Of a stretch of DNA of 64,000 nucleotides, positions 33,376-42,778 are shown in pieces (the stretch's first letter is position 1; the number at the start of each line of letters is the position of its first letter). This DNA comes from DATLED01 sp963750255 (GTDB lineage: Bacteria > Actinomycetota > Acidimicrobiia > Acidimicrobiales > CADCTF01). The stretch spans positions 124,001 to 188,000 of the forward strand of contig CAVVPZ010000009.1 of the NCBI GenBank assembly GCA_963750255.1. Reading direction: 5' to 3'. The notes under the pieces were generated by a model. The model was given only the letters and a program-made list of their open reading frames with translations, was not told the DNA's origin and made no database searches. The translations under genes were made by a program, and so were the position numbers.

Positions 33376-34958
33376 CACGATCGCCGCCCTACGCGCAACC
33401 GAGCCCGCAGTGCACCGGCGATGGCGGCCCGGGCTGCGTTCGACCCGGGCGCGCCGTGGACGCCGCCGCCCGGATGGGCCGAGGCCGAACCGAGGTACAA
33501 GCCCCCGATCGGTGTCTCGGGACGGCCGAGGCCGGGGACGGGGCGGAACACGAGTTGTTGATGGAGTTGGGCCGTGCCTCCACCGATGGCCCCGCCCACG
33601 AGGTTGGCGTCGGCCGCCTCGAGATCGGGGGGCGTGAACACGTGCCGGCCCCGAATGAGGGCCCGGAACCCGGGCGCCTTGTTCTCGATCTCTTGTTCCA
33701 TGCGTTGCACGAACTCCTCGGTCTCGGCCGCATCCCACGACCCGGTCAGGTTGCCACCGGCGTCCCCCGTGATCCGGAGCGGCACGTGGGTGTAGGCCCA
33801 CGCGGTCTCCTTGCCCTCCGGCTGGCGGGTCGGGTCGGTCATCGACTGTTGACCCACGAGCAGGAACGGGCGATCCGGCAACATCCCCATCGCGTAGTGG
33901 CTGGTGACGGCGGTGAGGTGGTCGAGGCTGTCGACGAGGTGCACGGTGCCGGCACGTCGAGCGGCCTCGCCGGACCAGGGGATGGGGCCGTCGAGGGTCC
34001 AGTCGACCTTGACCGTCCCAAGATCCCAATGGAACTTGCCGAGGTCCCTCACCATCGACGCCGGCAGGTGGCCCTCGCCGACGAGGTCGAGGAACAGGCT
34101 CGGTGCAGCCACGTCGGCGATCACGGCCTTCGACGCGTCGATCATCGTCCCGTCGGCCGTCTCGACGGCGACAGCTCGGCCCCCTCGAACCACGATTCCG
34201 GTGATGGGCGTGGACACCTGCACGACCCCGCCGCGCGCCTCGAGCCGCGCCACGAAGGCCTCGGTGAGCCGGCCCGCTCCGCCTTGGGGAACGGGGAAGC
34301 CCACGTCTTGCCCGAGGGCCATCAGGAACCAACCGAAGAAGCCGCCGATGGCCGTCTCCGGGGAGAAGTCGGCGTGGAGGGCGTTGCCGGCCATGAGCCG
34401 ACGGGCGGCGTCACCCCCGAACTCTTCCTCGGCCATCCGGCGTACCGGCAGGGTGGCAAAGCGGGCGAACCGCAAGAGTTCCGAGGGCCGGAGGGCGCCG
34501 ACCAGCTTGAGGCCGGCCCGCACCGGGGGAAAGGGCGTGAACAGGGCGCCGGTGATGCCGGGCCGTAGTCGTTCGTAGAGCGAGTAGAGCCGCCGCCACG
34601 CGTCGCCATCGCCGGGGTGGCCGAGGTTGAGTCCCTCGACCGTGGCCTCGAGGTCGGTCGAGACGAACGGGCAGGTGTCGTCGTCGCCAGGGTGGGCGAC
34701 CACGAGCGGGGCGCGCTTCCACCGAAGTCCGAAGTCCTCGAGACCGAGGTCGCGGATCACCGGAGACGCTGCCGCCAACGGATAGAACGCGCTGAACTCG
34801 TCGGTGACGAAGCCGGGCTCGATCAGTTCGCTCGACTTCACCGCACCGCCCGGTCGGTCCTGGGCTTCGCACACGACCACCGACCAGCCGCGGTCGGCCA
34901 GGAGGTTGGCCGCCACCATGCCGTTGGGGCCGGAACCGATGACGACGGCGTCGGGCAC
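33375..34958 (-). CDS. phytoene desaturase-like FAD-dependent oxidoreductase (CrtI/NAD(P)-binding family)
   Basis: 527 residues. The FAD Rossmann motif VVIGSGPNGMVAANLLADRG is at the N-terminus with the acidic EAQDRPGGAVKS behind it. LTEAFVARLEARGGVVQVST is the second cofactor strand, and the C-terminal GIYLGSASAHPGGGVHGAPG matches the family closing motif. Such proteins include carotenoid desaturases and many unassigned actinobacterial oxidoreductases; no carotenoid genes lie nearby, so the substrate is open. The start is GTG 34958, with TAGTCT (complement of 34965-34970) 6 nt upstream. Divergent from malQ. Confidence 0.9.
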   Translation of the reverse strand: MPDAVVIGSGPNGMVAANLLADRGWSVVVCEAQDRPGGAVKSSELIEPGFVTDEFSAFYPLAAASPVIRDLGLEDFGLRWKRAPLVVAHPGDDDTCPFVSTDLEATVEGLNLGHPGDGDAWRRLYSLYERLRPGITGALFTPFPPVRAGLKLVGALRPSELLRFARFATLPVRRMAEEEFGGDAARRLMAGNALHADFSPETAIGGFFGWFLMALGQDVGFPVPQGGAGRLTEAFVARLEARGGVVQVSTPITGIVVRGGRAVAVETADGTMIDASKAVIADVAAPSLFLDLVGEGHLPASMVRDLGKFHWDLGTVKVDWTLDGPIPWSGEAARRAGTVHLVDSLDHLTAVTSHYAMGMLPDRPFLLVGQQSMTDPTRQPEGKETAWAYTHVPLRITGDAGGNLTGSWDAAETEEFVQRMEQEIENKAPGFRALIRGRHVFTPPDLEAADANLVGGAIGGGTAQLHQQLVFRPVPGLGRPETPIGGLYLGSASAHPGGGVHGAPGSNAARAAIAGALRARLRVGRRS

Positions 34959-35003
34959 GGGCCGAGACTAGGCCAGGGCCTGCGTGGGTAACGTCGACCA
35001 GAC

Positions 35004-36872
35004 ATGCGCGAAGACCCGGCCACGACCCCGGCGGGATCGCCTCACCAACCGGACGCCTGGGGCATCGACCCCGGCTACGAGGACATCGCCCAGCAGTGGC
35101 ACGACGCACCGCCAGCCACGCTGCGGGCCATCCGCACGGCCATGGGAGCCGAGGGGGCCGAGCCGCCGGCACCGCCGGCGTTGTGGATCGTGCGCCAAGG
35201 AGAGCCGCTCGAGATCGCCGGGCGGTGGGATCTCCACACCGAGGACGGGGCCACGGAGTCAGTGGCCGGCTCCCTGCCAGAGATCCCTCTCGGCTACCAC
35301 GATCTGTACCGCGAGAGCGACGGGCGCGGCGTGAAGTTGATCGTGACCCCGGGCCGATGCCACCTTCCCGAAGGTCTGCGGACGTGGGGTTGGGCTGTTC
35401 AGCTTTACGCCCTCCGCTCGGCCGAATCGTGGGGGATGGGGGATCTCTGCGACCTCCGGCGGTTGGGCGCATGGTCGGCGAGTCGAGGAGCGGGCCTGCT
35501 TCTCGTCAACCCCCTCCACGCGTCGATTCCCGTGCCCGGCTTCCAACAGGCGAGTCCGTACTATCCGAGTAGTCGGTGCTTCCGGAGTCCCCTGTATCTG
35601 CGCGTCGAGGACGTGCCCGGCGCCGAGCGGTTGGGCGCCGATCTGGACACCGCCGCCAACGCCGGACGAGCCCTCAATTCCTCGCCCTCCATCGACCGTG
35701 ACGTCGTCCTCGCGCTCAAGCTCGACGCCCTTCGACGCATCTTCGCCGGGTTCGACGGAGACGCCGACTTCGCCCGGTTCGTGGCCGACGGCGGTCAGAC
35801 CCTTCACCACTTCGCGCTGCACTGTGCTCTGGCCGAGGAGCACGGTGGTGACTGGCGACGGTGGCCGGCCGACCTGCGCCACCCGACCACGTTCGAGTCG
35901 CGACAATTCGGTGCCGATCATCCCGACCGCGTGGGTTTCCACACGTGGCTGCAATGGCTCGTCGACCGCCAACTGGCGGCAGCCGGCACCGAGATCGACC
36001 TGATGCAAGACCTCGCCATCGGGGTCGACCCCGGTGGTGCCGACGCCTGGATCTGGCAGGACGTGCTGGCGCCCGACATGTCGGTCGGCGCCCCGCCCGA
36101 CGAGTACAACACCCAGGGCCAGGACTGGGGGCTGCCGCCGTTCGACCCGTGGAAGCTTCGGGCCGCGGCGTACGAGCCCTTCATCGAGACCGTCAGGGCG
36201 GGCTTTCGCCATGCGGGCGGACTGCGCTTCGACCACGTGATGGGTCTCTTCCGCCTCTTTTGGGTGCCGGCCGGGACGTCGCCGCAGGTAGGTACCTACG
36301 TGCGCTATCCGCATGCCGACCTGCTCGACATCCTTGCTCTCGAGAGCGAGCGCGCCGGCGCGTATGTCGTGGGCGAAGACCTCGGCACCGTCGAACCGGC
36401 CACCCGCACCGAGCTGGCCGATCGCGGGATCCTGTCGTACCGGCTCCTCTGGTTCGAGGACGGCCGCCCGGCGACGTTCCCGGTCCAGGCGCTGGCCGCC
36501 GTCACGACCCACGACCTGCCGACGGTGGCCGGGCTCTGGACTGGAGCCGACCTTGCCGCCCAACGCTTGCTCGACATGGCACCCAACGAGGCGTCGACGG
36601 AGGAGTTGCTCGTCCGACTTCGCACCTGGACCGGTCTTGACGCCGACGCCGCCGTCGACGACGTGATTTCCAAGGTGCACGAGTTGCTGGCGGCCGCACC
36701 GTCGATGTTGTTGACCGCCACCCTCGACGACGCCGTCGCCGCAGGGGACCGCCCGAATTATCCAGGCACCACGGTGGCGTCGAACTGGTCGGTAGCGCTT
36801 CCCAAGACGCTCGAAGAACTGCTCGAGGATCCGTTAGTCGCCACCTTGGCTCGAACGCTTTCGGATCGCTGA
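35004..36872 (+). CDS. malQ: 4-alpha-glucanotransferase MalQ
   Basis: 622 residues, family GH77. RTWGWAVQLYALRSAESWGMGDL and LLVNPLHASIPVPGFQQASPYYPSSRCF are GH77 hallmarks. The catalytic nucleophile is in GLRFDHVMGLFRLFW and the acid/base in YVVGEDLGTVEP, with the stabilising Asp in TTHDLPTVAGLW. The protein transfers alpha-1,4-glucan segments in maltodextrin or glycogen metabolism. Its N-terminal region (residues ~1-110) is a shorter accessory part. No other glycogen gene is visible here. The DNA ligase follows 28 nt downstream with SD AGAAAGGAACC, so it may be an operon. Confidence 0.95.
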   Translation: MREDPATTPAGSPHQPDAWGIDPGYEDIAQQWHDAPPATLRAIRTAMGAEGAEPPAPPALWIVRQGEPLEIAGRWDLHTEDGATESVAGSLPEIPLGYHDLYRESDGRGVKLIVTPGRCHLPEGLRTWGWAVQLYALRSAESWGMGDLCDLRRLGAWSASRGAGLLLVNPLHASIPVPGFQQASPYYPSSRCFRSPLYLRVEDVPGAERLGADLDTAANAGRALNSSPSIDRDVVLALKLDALRRIFAGFDGDADFARFVADGGQTLHHFALHCALAEEHGGDWRRWPADLRHPTTFESRQFGADHPDRVGFHTWLQWLVDRQLAAAGTEIDLMQDLAIGVDPGGADAWIWQDVLAPDMSVGAPPDEYNTQGQDWGLPPFDPWKLRAAAYEPFIETVRAGFRHAGGLRFDHVMGLFRLFWVPAGTSPQVGTYVRYPHADLLDILALESERAGAYVVGEDLGTVEPATRTELADRGILSYRLLWFEDGRPATFPVQALAAVTTHDLPTVAGLWTGADLAAQRLLDMAPNEASTEELLVRLRTWTGLDADAAVDDVISKVHELLAAAPSMLLTATLDDAVAAGDRPNYPGTTVASNWSVALPKTLEELLEDPLVATLARTLSDR

Positions 36873-36900
36873 ACGAATCGACGCCGCTAGAAAGGAACCT

Positions 36901-37972
36901 ATGGCGCTCGACGACCTCCCCGTGCGGCCCCCGGTGTCGCCGATGCTGGCGAAGGCGGCCAAAGAGCTCCCGGTTGGCGACAACTTCGCGTACGAGCCCA
37001 AGTGGGACGGGTTTCGTTGCATTGCCTTCCGGTCGGGCGATGAGGTGTTCCTCGGCAGTCGCAACGAGCGGCCGTTGGGCCGGTATTTTCCCGAGTTGCT
37101 CGATCCGCTCCGCGAGCAGTTGCCCGACCGGGTCGTGCTCGACGGGGAGATCGTGATCGCCACGCCTTCGGGCCTCGACTTCGATGCACTCCAACTGCGG
37201 ATGCACCCCGCCGAATCCCGGGTGAAAAAGCTGGCGGCTGAGATCCCGGCCTCGTTCGTCGCCTTCGATCTGCTGGCCCTCGGCGACGTCGATGCTCGGC
37301 CGCTCCCGCTCGAGGACCGGTGGCGTTCGCTGACCGACGGTGATGGCCGGCGCAAGACCACCTCTCTACTTGACGCCGTCGACGCGCGATCCGGAGGTCG
37401 CCCGCGACTGGTTCGAGCGGTTCGAGGGTGCGGGTCTCGACGGCGTGGTGGCGAAGAAGCTCGACACGCCCTACCGCGAGAACGAGCGAGTTCACATCAA
37501 GTTGAAACACGATCGGACGGCCGACTGCGTGGTCGCCGGGTTCCGCTGGCACAAGAGCGGCGGAGTCATCGGGTCGCTGCTGCTCGGGCTCTTCGACGAC
37601 GCCGGCACTCTCCATCACGTCGGCGTCATCGGAGCGTTTCCGATGGCGGCGCGGCGCTCCCTCGTCGACGAACTGGCCCCGTTGCGCGACAACGCGCTCG
37701 ACGGTCACCCGTGGCGCGACTGGGCCGAGGCGGCAGCGGGCCAGCGACGGCCAGGAGCTGCGAGCCGCTGGAACGCGAAGAAGGACCTGTCGTGGGAGCC
37801 GCTGCGCTGTGAGCGGGTCGTTGAGGTGGCCTACGACCAGTTGCAGGGCGACCGGTTCCGCCACGCCGGGCAATTCCGCCGGTGGCGGCCCGACCGCGAC
37901 CCGTTGGACTGTCGCTACGACCAACTCGAGGCGCCCGTGCCCGAGGTACTTGCCGAAGTGTTCGGCGCGTGA
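36901..37972 (+). CDS. ATP-dependent DNA ligase (LigC-like), one apparent frameshift
   Basis: Joined length ~355 aa. The adenylation motif EPKWDGFRC (Lys34) and VVLDGEIVIATPSGLDFDAL are in the first frame. After a break near 37345 the second frame gives LDGVVAKKLDTPYRENERVH, then IKLKHDRTADCVVAGFRWHK and the OB-fold end FRRWRPDRDPLDCRYDQLE. This is the compact actinobacterial LigC-type ligase, which seals 3'-OH/5'-P nicks with ATP, probably in repair. A clear SD (GAAAGGAACC) precedes ATG 36901. Between the frames the junction sequence is disordered (DGDGRRKTT vs LYLTPSTRDPEVARDWFERF), so the exact indel site is uncertain. Confidence 0.87.
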
Positions 37973-37979
37973 CGCAGTC

Positions 37980-39453
37980 ATGACGACAGAGCGCCGCACC
38001 AAGATCGTCGCCACCATCGGACCGGCTACCGACTCACCGCTCGCCCTCGACGCGCTCATCGCCGCCGGCATGGACATGGCACGGCGTCTCGCTCTCGCCA
38101 CGGACCGCGTCGAGGAGACCCTCGACCGGATCGCTCGGGTCCGTCAAGCGGCTCGGCGGGCCCGCCGCTTCATCGGGGTGCTGGCCGATCTCCCCGGCCC
38201 CAAGATCCGCGCCGCCGAGTTCCCCGAGGAGGGCGTCCGTCTCTACGAGGGCGCGGCCGTCGACCTCGTGCCGGCCCGCTCGGACGAGCGATCGCAGCAC
38301 CGTCGAACGGATCGCCGTCGACCACCCGACCCTCCTCGACGACCTCGAGGCCGGCGACAGTGTCGCCCTCGGTGACGGGGCGTCCTCCTCGTCGTCGAGT
38401 CGGTCGACGGCCGACGGCGCGACCGCGCGTCGTCTGCTCCGGCGGCCGGGTCGCAAGGGCGGCCCGGCGTGAACCTGCCGCCCGAGCGATTCAGCATCGA
38501 TCCGGCCCACCGGCCGAGGACCTGCGGATGCTCGAGACCGTGGCCGACGTCGGCGTCGACGCCGTGGCGGTCTCGTTCGTCCGCGACCACCATCGACGTG
38601 CGGACGGTCAAGCGAGCCGGCGGGCCCGACGGGCCGATGGTCGATCGCCAAGATCGAGACGCAGTCGAAGCGGTCGACGACATCGAGCGAGATCATCGCC
38701 GAGTCCGACGGCGTGATGGTCGCCCGCGGCGACCTCGGGGTCCGCTGCGCCCTCGAGGACGTGCCGCACTACCAGAAGCGCATCATCCGGGTCGGTGTCG
38801 CCTACGGGCGGCCGGTCATCACCGCCACCCAGATGCTCGAGTCGATGATCCAAGCGCCGACGCCCGACCCGGGCCGAGGTGACCGACGTCGCCAACGCCG
38901 TGTTCGACGGCACCAGCGCGCTGATGCTGTCGGCCGAGACCGCCATCGGGCACGACCCGGTCGAGCGTCGTGGCCACGATGGCCGACATCGCGGTGCGGG
39001 CCGAGCGCGACTTCGACTACGCAGGCTGGGGCAGCCGCCTGGGCCGGCTGCAGGCGTCGCAGCGACGCAGGACGCTGGCGTCGCACGACCGCATCACCGC
39101 CGCGATCTCGGCGGCGGCGTGGCGGGCCGCGGCGGAGCCGACGTCGGCGGCGATCATCGCCTGCACGAACAGCGGGGCGACGGCGCGGGCCATCTCCCGG
39201 TTCCGCCCGACGGCGCCGATCATCGCCGCCACGCCGTCGGCGACGACGGCCCGGCAGTTGTCGGTGGCGTGGGGGATCCGCCCGATGCTCGTCGACCCGC
39301 AGGGCTCGACCGACGACATCGTCTGGTTCGCGGTGAAGGCGGCCGTCGAGCGCGGGCTGGTCGATGCCGGCGAACGTGGTGGCCGTGCTCGTCGGCTCGC
39401 CGGTCGAACCCAACGGGACGACCGACACCCTGCGCCTGGTGCGCATCTCCTGA
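37980..39453 (+). CDS. pyk: pyruvate kinase, heavily frameshifted
   Basis: Pieces in all three frames rebuild one full-length (~490 aa) pyruvate kinase. The start MTTERRTKIVATIGPATDSP is followed by GVLADLPGPKIRAAEFPEEG. The active-site segments SDGVMVARGDLGVRCALEDV and RPVITATQMLESMIQAPTPT (with frameshift) are followed by DVANAVFDGTSALMLSAETA, ASHDRITAAISAAAWRAAAE and AVERGLVDAGNVVAVLVGSP (after repair). It ends LRLVRIS at 39453. At least eight 1-2 nt breaks occur, and some local stretches look scrambled (for example MARRLALATD where MARLSLAHG would be expected). Real decay is unlikely for a single-copy glycolytic gene, so low-quality sequence is the better explanation. Confidence 0.8.
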
Positions 39454-39479
39454 CCCCGCCGGCGCCGAACCCTTCCATC

Positions 39480-39863
39480 ATGGACGCGGATCGGTGGACG
39501 AGGCGGGGCCGGCTCGGGCTCGGGGCCCTGCTCGTGGTCGCGGGCGTCCTCCACTTCGTTGTGCCGTCGACCTTCGTGCGCATCATCCCCGCCGCATTCC
39601 CCGCGGGCTGGGATCGTCCGCTCGTCTTCGCCAGCGGCGCGGCCGAGCTGGCCGGCGGGGCCGGCCTGCTCGCTCCCTGGCCCGGCCTCCGCCGCTGGGC
39701 CGGTTGGTTCGTCGCCGCCTTGTTGGTGGCCGTGTTTCCGGCCAACATTCAGATGGCGATTGACACACCGAACGCCGTCAGCCTGCTGCGGCTGCCGCTG
39801 CAAGCGCCACTGATCTGGGCCGCGATCCGGGTGGCTAGACCCGCTCGGTCGCCTCGGTCTTGA
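39480..39863 (+). CDS. DoxX-like family membrane protein
   Basis: 127 residues with four hydrophobic helices: LGALLVVAGVLHFVVP, LVFASGAAELAGGAGLLA, WAGWFVAALLVAVFPANIQ and LPLQAPLIWAAIRVAR. FVRIIPAAFPAGWDR and the GAAELAGG helix are typical of DoxX-like proteins (thiosulfate:quinone oxidoreductase small-subunit-like and uncharacterised relatives). The 3' end overlaps the convergent acyl-CoA ligase end by 29 nt, which may be a real overlap or the effect of an uncorrected indel at either gene's end. Function unknown. Confidence 0.82.
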   Translation: MDADRWTRRGRLGLGALLVVAGVLHFVVPSTFVRIIPAAFPAGWDRPLVFASGAAELAGGAGLLAPWPGLRRWAGWFVAALLVAVFPANIQMAIDTPNAVSLLRLPLQAPLIWAAIRVARPARSPRS

Positions 39864-41461
39864 GCCGCTTGTAGTCGACCTTGCCGTTGGGTGCCCGGCC
39901 GATCGTGTCGAGACGGCCAGCACTCGCTTGGGCGCCTTGTAGGCGGCCAAGCGGCTCTTCACGTGAGCGATCGACGTCGGCCTCGTCGATCTCGACGCCC
40001 GGGCACGAGCTCGACCATCGCGGTGATCGCCTCGCCGAACTTGTCGTCGGGCACGCCGACGGCGACGGCGTCGCGGACGTCGGGGTGGGTCTTGAGGGCC
40101 TCCTCGACCTCCTCGGGGAAGACCTTCTCGCCGCCGGTGTTGATGCACGACCGAGCCGCGGCCGAGCAGCGTCGAGCGTGCCGTCGGCCTCGACGGTGGC
40201 GAAGTCGCCGGGCACCGAGTAGCGCTCGCCGTCGATGACCTGGAACGTGCGTCGCCGACTTCTCCGGGTCCTTGTAGTAGCCGATCGGGCGTGCGGCCCT
40301 TGACGGCCACGATGCCCGACCTCGCCCGAGCCCGGCTCGACGTCGCGGCCGTCGTCGGTGATCACGCGGGCGTTGCTCGCCGAGCTTGAACTTCGCCGTG
40401 TTCGACGCTGCCGCCGGCGGACGACACCGAGCTGCCCATGCCGAGCGCCTCGGACGACGAGAACTGGTCGACGCAGGATCATGCCGCTGTGGTGCTTGAG
40501 CAGGCCCTGCTTGGTCTCCTCGCTCCACATCACGCCCGAGGAGATGATGGCGACGAGGCTCGACAGGTCCCATCGACCGGGATCGGCCTCGAGGGCGCGC
40601 AGCATCGGTTTGGCGAACGCGTCGCCGACGATGGCGAGGATGCTGACGCCGTGTCGCTCGACCTCGTCGAGCAGCTCCTCGGGGTCGAAGGCGCGGTTGG
40701 AGAGGGTGACGATGCAGCCCGCGCTGCCGAGCGACGAGAACGAGGTGAACGCGCCGGTGCCGTGCATGAGCGGGCACGCCGGCATCGTCTCGGGGCCGGG
40801 CGCCTTGATCGACTCGCGCACGAGGTCGAGGTCGGGGTTGGACGGATCGAGCCGCACGCCGAGGCTGGTCGCATTGAGGGTGCAGGAACAGGTCGTCCTG
40901 GCGCCACATCACGCCCTTCGGCATGCCGGTCGTGCCGCCCGTGTAGAGCATGTAGAGGTCGTCGCCGCTGCGGCCCCACGGCGCCTCGACCCGCTCGGCG
41001 TGCGAGTTCGCCGACGTCCTCGTACGGAGTCGCCCAGTCGGGGCAGGGGCCCGAGTCGTCGTCGACCCACAGCCATCCCTTGACGTTGGGCAGCTTGTCG
41101 CGGAGCGTCTCGATCGCGCTCGGCGAACGCGCCGTGGAAGACGACGGCGATGGCGTCGGCGTTGTCCCACAGGTAGAGCAGCTCGTCGTCGGCGTAGCGG
41201 TAGTTGGTGTTGACCGGGACGAGCCCGACCTTGAACATCCGCGAACATCGACTCGAGGTACTCGGGGCAGTTGTAGAGGTAGTGGGCCACCTTGTCCTGA
41301 TGGACGGCGCCGAGCGCCGAGCAGGCCAGTTGGCGATGCCGTTGGCCCGGGTGTCGAACTCGCCCCAGGTCACCGTCCGATCGCCCTGGATCTGGCAGGG
41401 CGCGTCGGGCAGATTCGTCTGCGGCGATCTCCCAGACGTCGGCGAAGTTCCATCCGGCCAT
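39835..41461 (-). CDS. AMP-binding acyl-CoA ligase, heavily frameshifted
   Basis: Reading across many breaks recovers a ~540-residue acyl-CoA synthetase. It starts MAGWNFADVWEIAADE and shows VTWGEFDTRANGIAN, the P-loop DDLYMLYTGGTTGMPKGVMW, MPACPLMHGTGAFTSFSSLG and YKDPEKSAT. The hinge region includes INTGGEKVFPEEVEEALKTH and DAVAVGVPDDKFGEAITAMV, and the catalytic Lys region is APNGKVDYKRLKTEATERV. It activates a carboxylic acid with ATP and CoA. Its form resembles ligases annotated for fatty or steroid-type acids. Breaks near 41416, 41327, 41241, 41123, 41010, 40884 and onward are mostly single extra bases. Confidence 0.85.
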
Positions 41462-41543
41462 GTGTGTGTTCCCCCACTGGTGGTTGTGCGATGAGCACGT
41501 CAGTCTAAGAACCCAATCCGCCCTCCGTGCGAAGCGTCCCCTC

Positions 41544-41618
41544 CCGTTGTCGTGGCCGTCGTGGTCGCCGTTTCGGCAGATTCAACGGCTTTGCACGACC
41601 GGATCGGCCACCCAAACG
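41544..41618 (+). repeat. 75-bp dispersed repeat (copy B)
   Basis: Pairs with 31709-31783 (opposite orientation) at 60 of 75 positions without gaps. It lies between the acyl-CoA ligase start and the AAA ATPase end. Conserved blocks are CCGTTGT.GTGGC, CGCCGTTTCGGC and ACGACCGGATCGGCCAC. Most differences in the first third are C/T transitions. Confidence 0.85.
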
Positions 41619-41637
41619 CCCGTGGCGGACGTCAGCG

Positions 41638-42747
41638 TCAGAGATAGCTGCCGGGGCGAACGTGGTCGTCGTGGTCGGTGGCGATGGTCTCGAGGTCGCC
41701 TCGGGACCGATACAGCTCGGCCAGGGTGAGGCTGTCGGACGGCGCGCTGCTGGGCGCTCGTCCGAGCCACTCCTCGGCCTCGCGATGGGTGAAGGGCCGG
41801 AAGTGCACGTCGGCCAGGCACCGGCCCGGGCGTACGACCGCGGGGTGCAGGGCTCGCATCGGCTCATTGGTGGTGATGAGCAGCAGCACGCGAAGTCCGT
41901 GGCCGAGGATGCCGTCGGTCAAGTTCAACAGCCTGCCCAGCGAGGCACCTGCCTCTTGGCGGGCGTCGGCCCGGATCAACTCGTCGGCGTCCTCGACGAC
42001 GAGCACCTTCCACCGGCTGCCGGCGATGAGACGGGGGTCCCACGCATCCTCCTCGGCGACCACGTGCATGAGGTAGTCCGGCCCGCCGAAGAACGCCTCA
42101 GGGTCGAGCACGAAGTGCACGTCGGCCCACGACTGCCACTGGTGGGCCAAGGCTCGGATGGCCGTCGTCTTGCCTGTGCCCGGCTCGCCGTACCAGAGGA
42201 GCAGGCGACCACCGCCCGACGGCCCGTCGTCGAGGCCCATCAATTGGGCGAGGGGCTTTCGGACATCGTCGGGATAGTTGCGGTCGATGGCGTCCCAACG
42301 GGGCGCGTCGACCCAACGACGGTGGCGGACCGGGCTACCGCCGGTCCCTGCCGTCCACAACGTGAGTTTGGCCTGGGCGTCGGTTCGCACCGGGGGTGGC
42401 ACGGCGGCGCGAATCTCGTCCAGGACGGCGTCGGCCACTTCGGCGGACTCGGCCGTCACCAGCACTTGCACCTCGGGCCGCCGCCGGACCAGCACCAGGT
42501 GGGCCTGCCAGCCCTCGCCGGACACGATCTGTTGGCGATCGCCGCTGTCTTGGGCCAACTCGCGCTCGATCTGCGCCCCCTCGGGCACCAATCCCTCGAG
42601 CGTGTCGACATCGGAGAGGAACGCCTGGCGGGCGAAGGGATGGTCGCCGGTGACGAAGGGCAACGTGGCCAGGTCCATGAGCCGAGGGGCCAGGCCCCGG
42701 TCGCTGAGCGGCCAGACGATCTGGGGCAGGGGCAATCGGGACGCCAT
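41638..42747 (-). CDS. AAA family ATPase with N-terminal DUF5925-like domain
   Basis: 369 residues. An N-terminal mixed alpha/beta domain (residues ~1-180, including VLVRRRPEVQVLVTAESAE) precedes a P-loop ATPase. The Walker A motif is LLLWYGEPGTGKTTAIRAL, Walker B is RWKVLVVEDADELI, and sensor-like RVLLLITTNEPMRALHPAVV and the arginine region RPGRCLADVHFRPF follow. The layout matches uncharacterised actinobacterial DUF5925/AAA proteins; role unknown. ATG 42747 is 6 nt after TACAGT on the minus strand. It shares a 31-bp divergent region with the SDR gene at 42779, so the two leaderless promoters nearly touch. Confidence 0.85.
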   Translation of the reverse strand: MASRLPLPQIVWPLSDRGLAPRLMDLATLPFVTGDHPFARQAFLSDVDTLEGLVPEGAQIERELAQDSGDRQQIVSGEGWQAHLVLVRRRPEVQVLVTAESAEVADAVLDEIRAAVPPPVRTDAQAKLTLWTAGTGGSPVRHRRWVDAPRWDAIDRNYPDDVRKPLAQLMGLDDGPSGGGRLLLWYGEPGTGKTTAIRALAHQWQSWADVHFVLDPEAFFGGPDYLMHVVAEEDAWDPRLIAGSRWKVLVVEDADELIRADARQEAGASLGRLLNLTDGILGHGLRVLLLITTNEPMRALHPAVVRPGRCLADVHFRPFTHREAEEWLGRAPSSAPSDSLTLAELYRSRGDLETIATDHDDHVRPGSYL

Positions 42748-42778
42748 GGCCGGACTGTAGGTGGATAGGTTTCGGGTC

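Noticed and set aside
32515..34332. A 605-codon hydrolase with a long N-terminal extension
   Set aside because: The extension is antisense to the phytoene-desaturase-like gene; ATG 33375 overlaps that gene's stop and gives a normal-length hydrolase.
37980..41461. Programmed frameshifting or recoding in pyruvate kinase and the acyl-CoA ligase
   Set aside because: Too many shifts, in both directions, with no slippery sites or conserved structures; error is far more likely.
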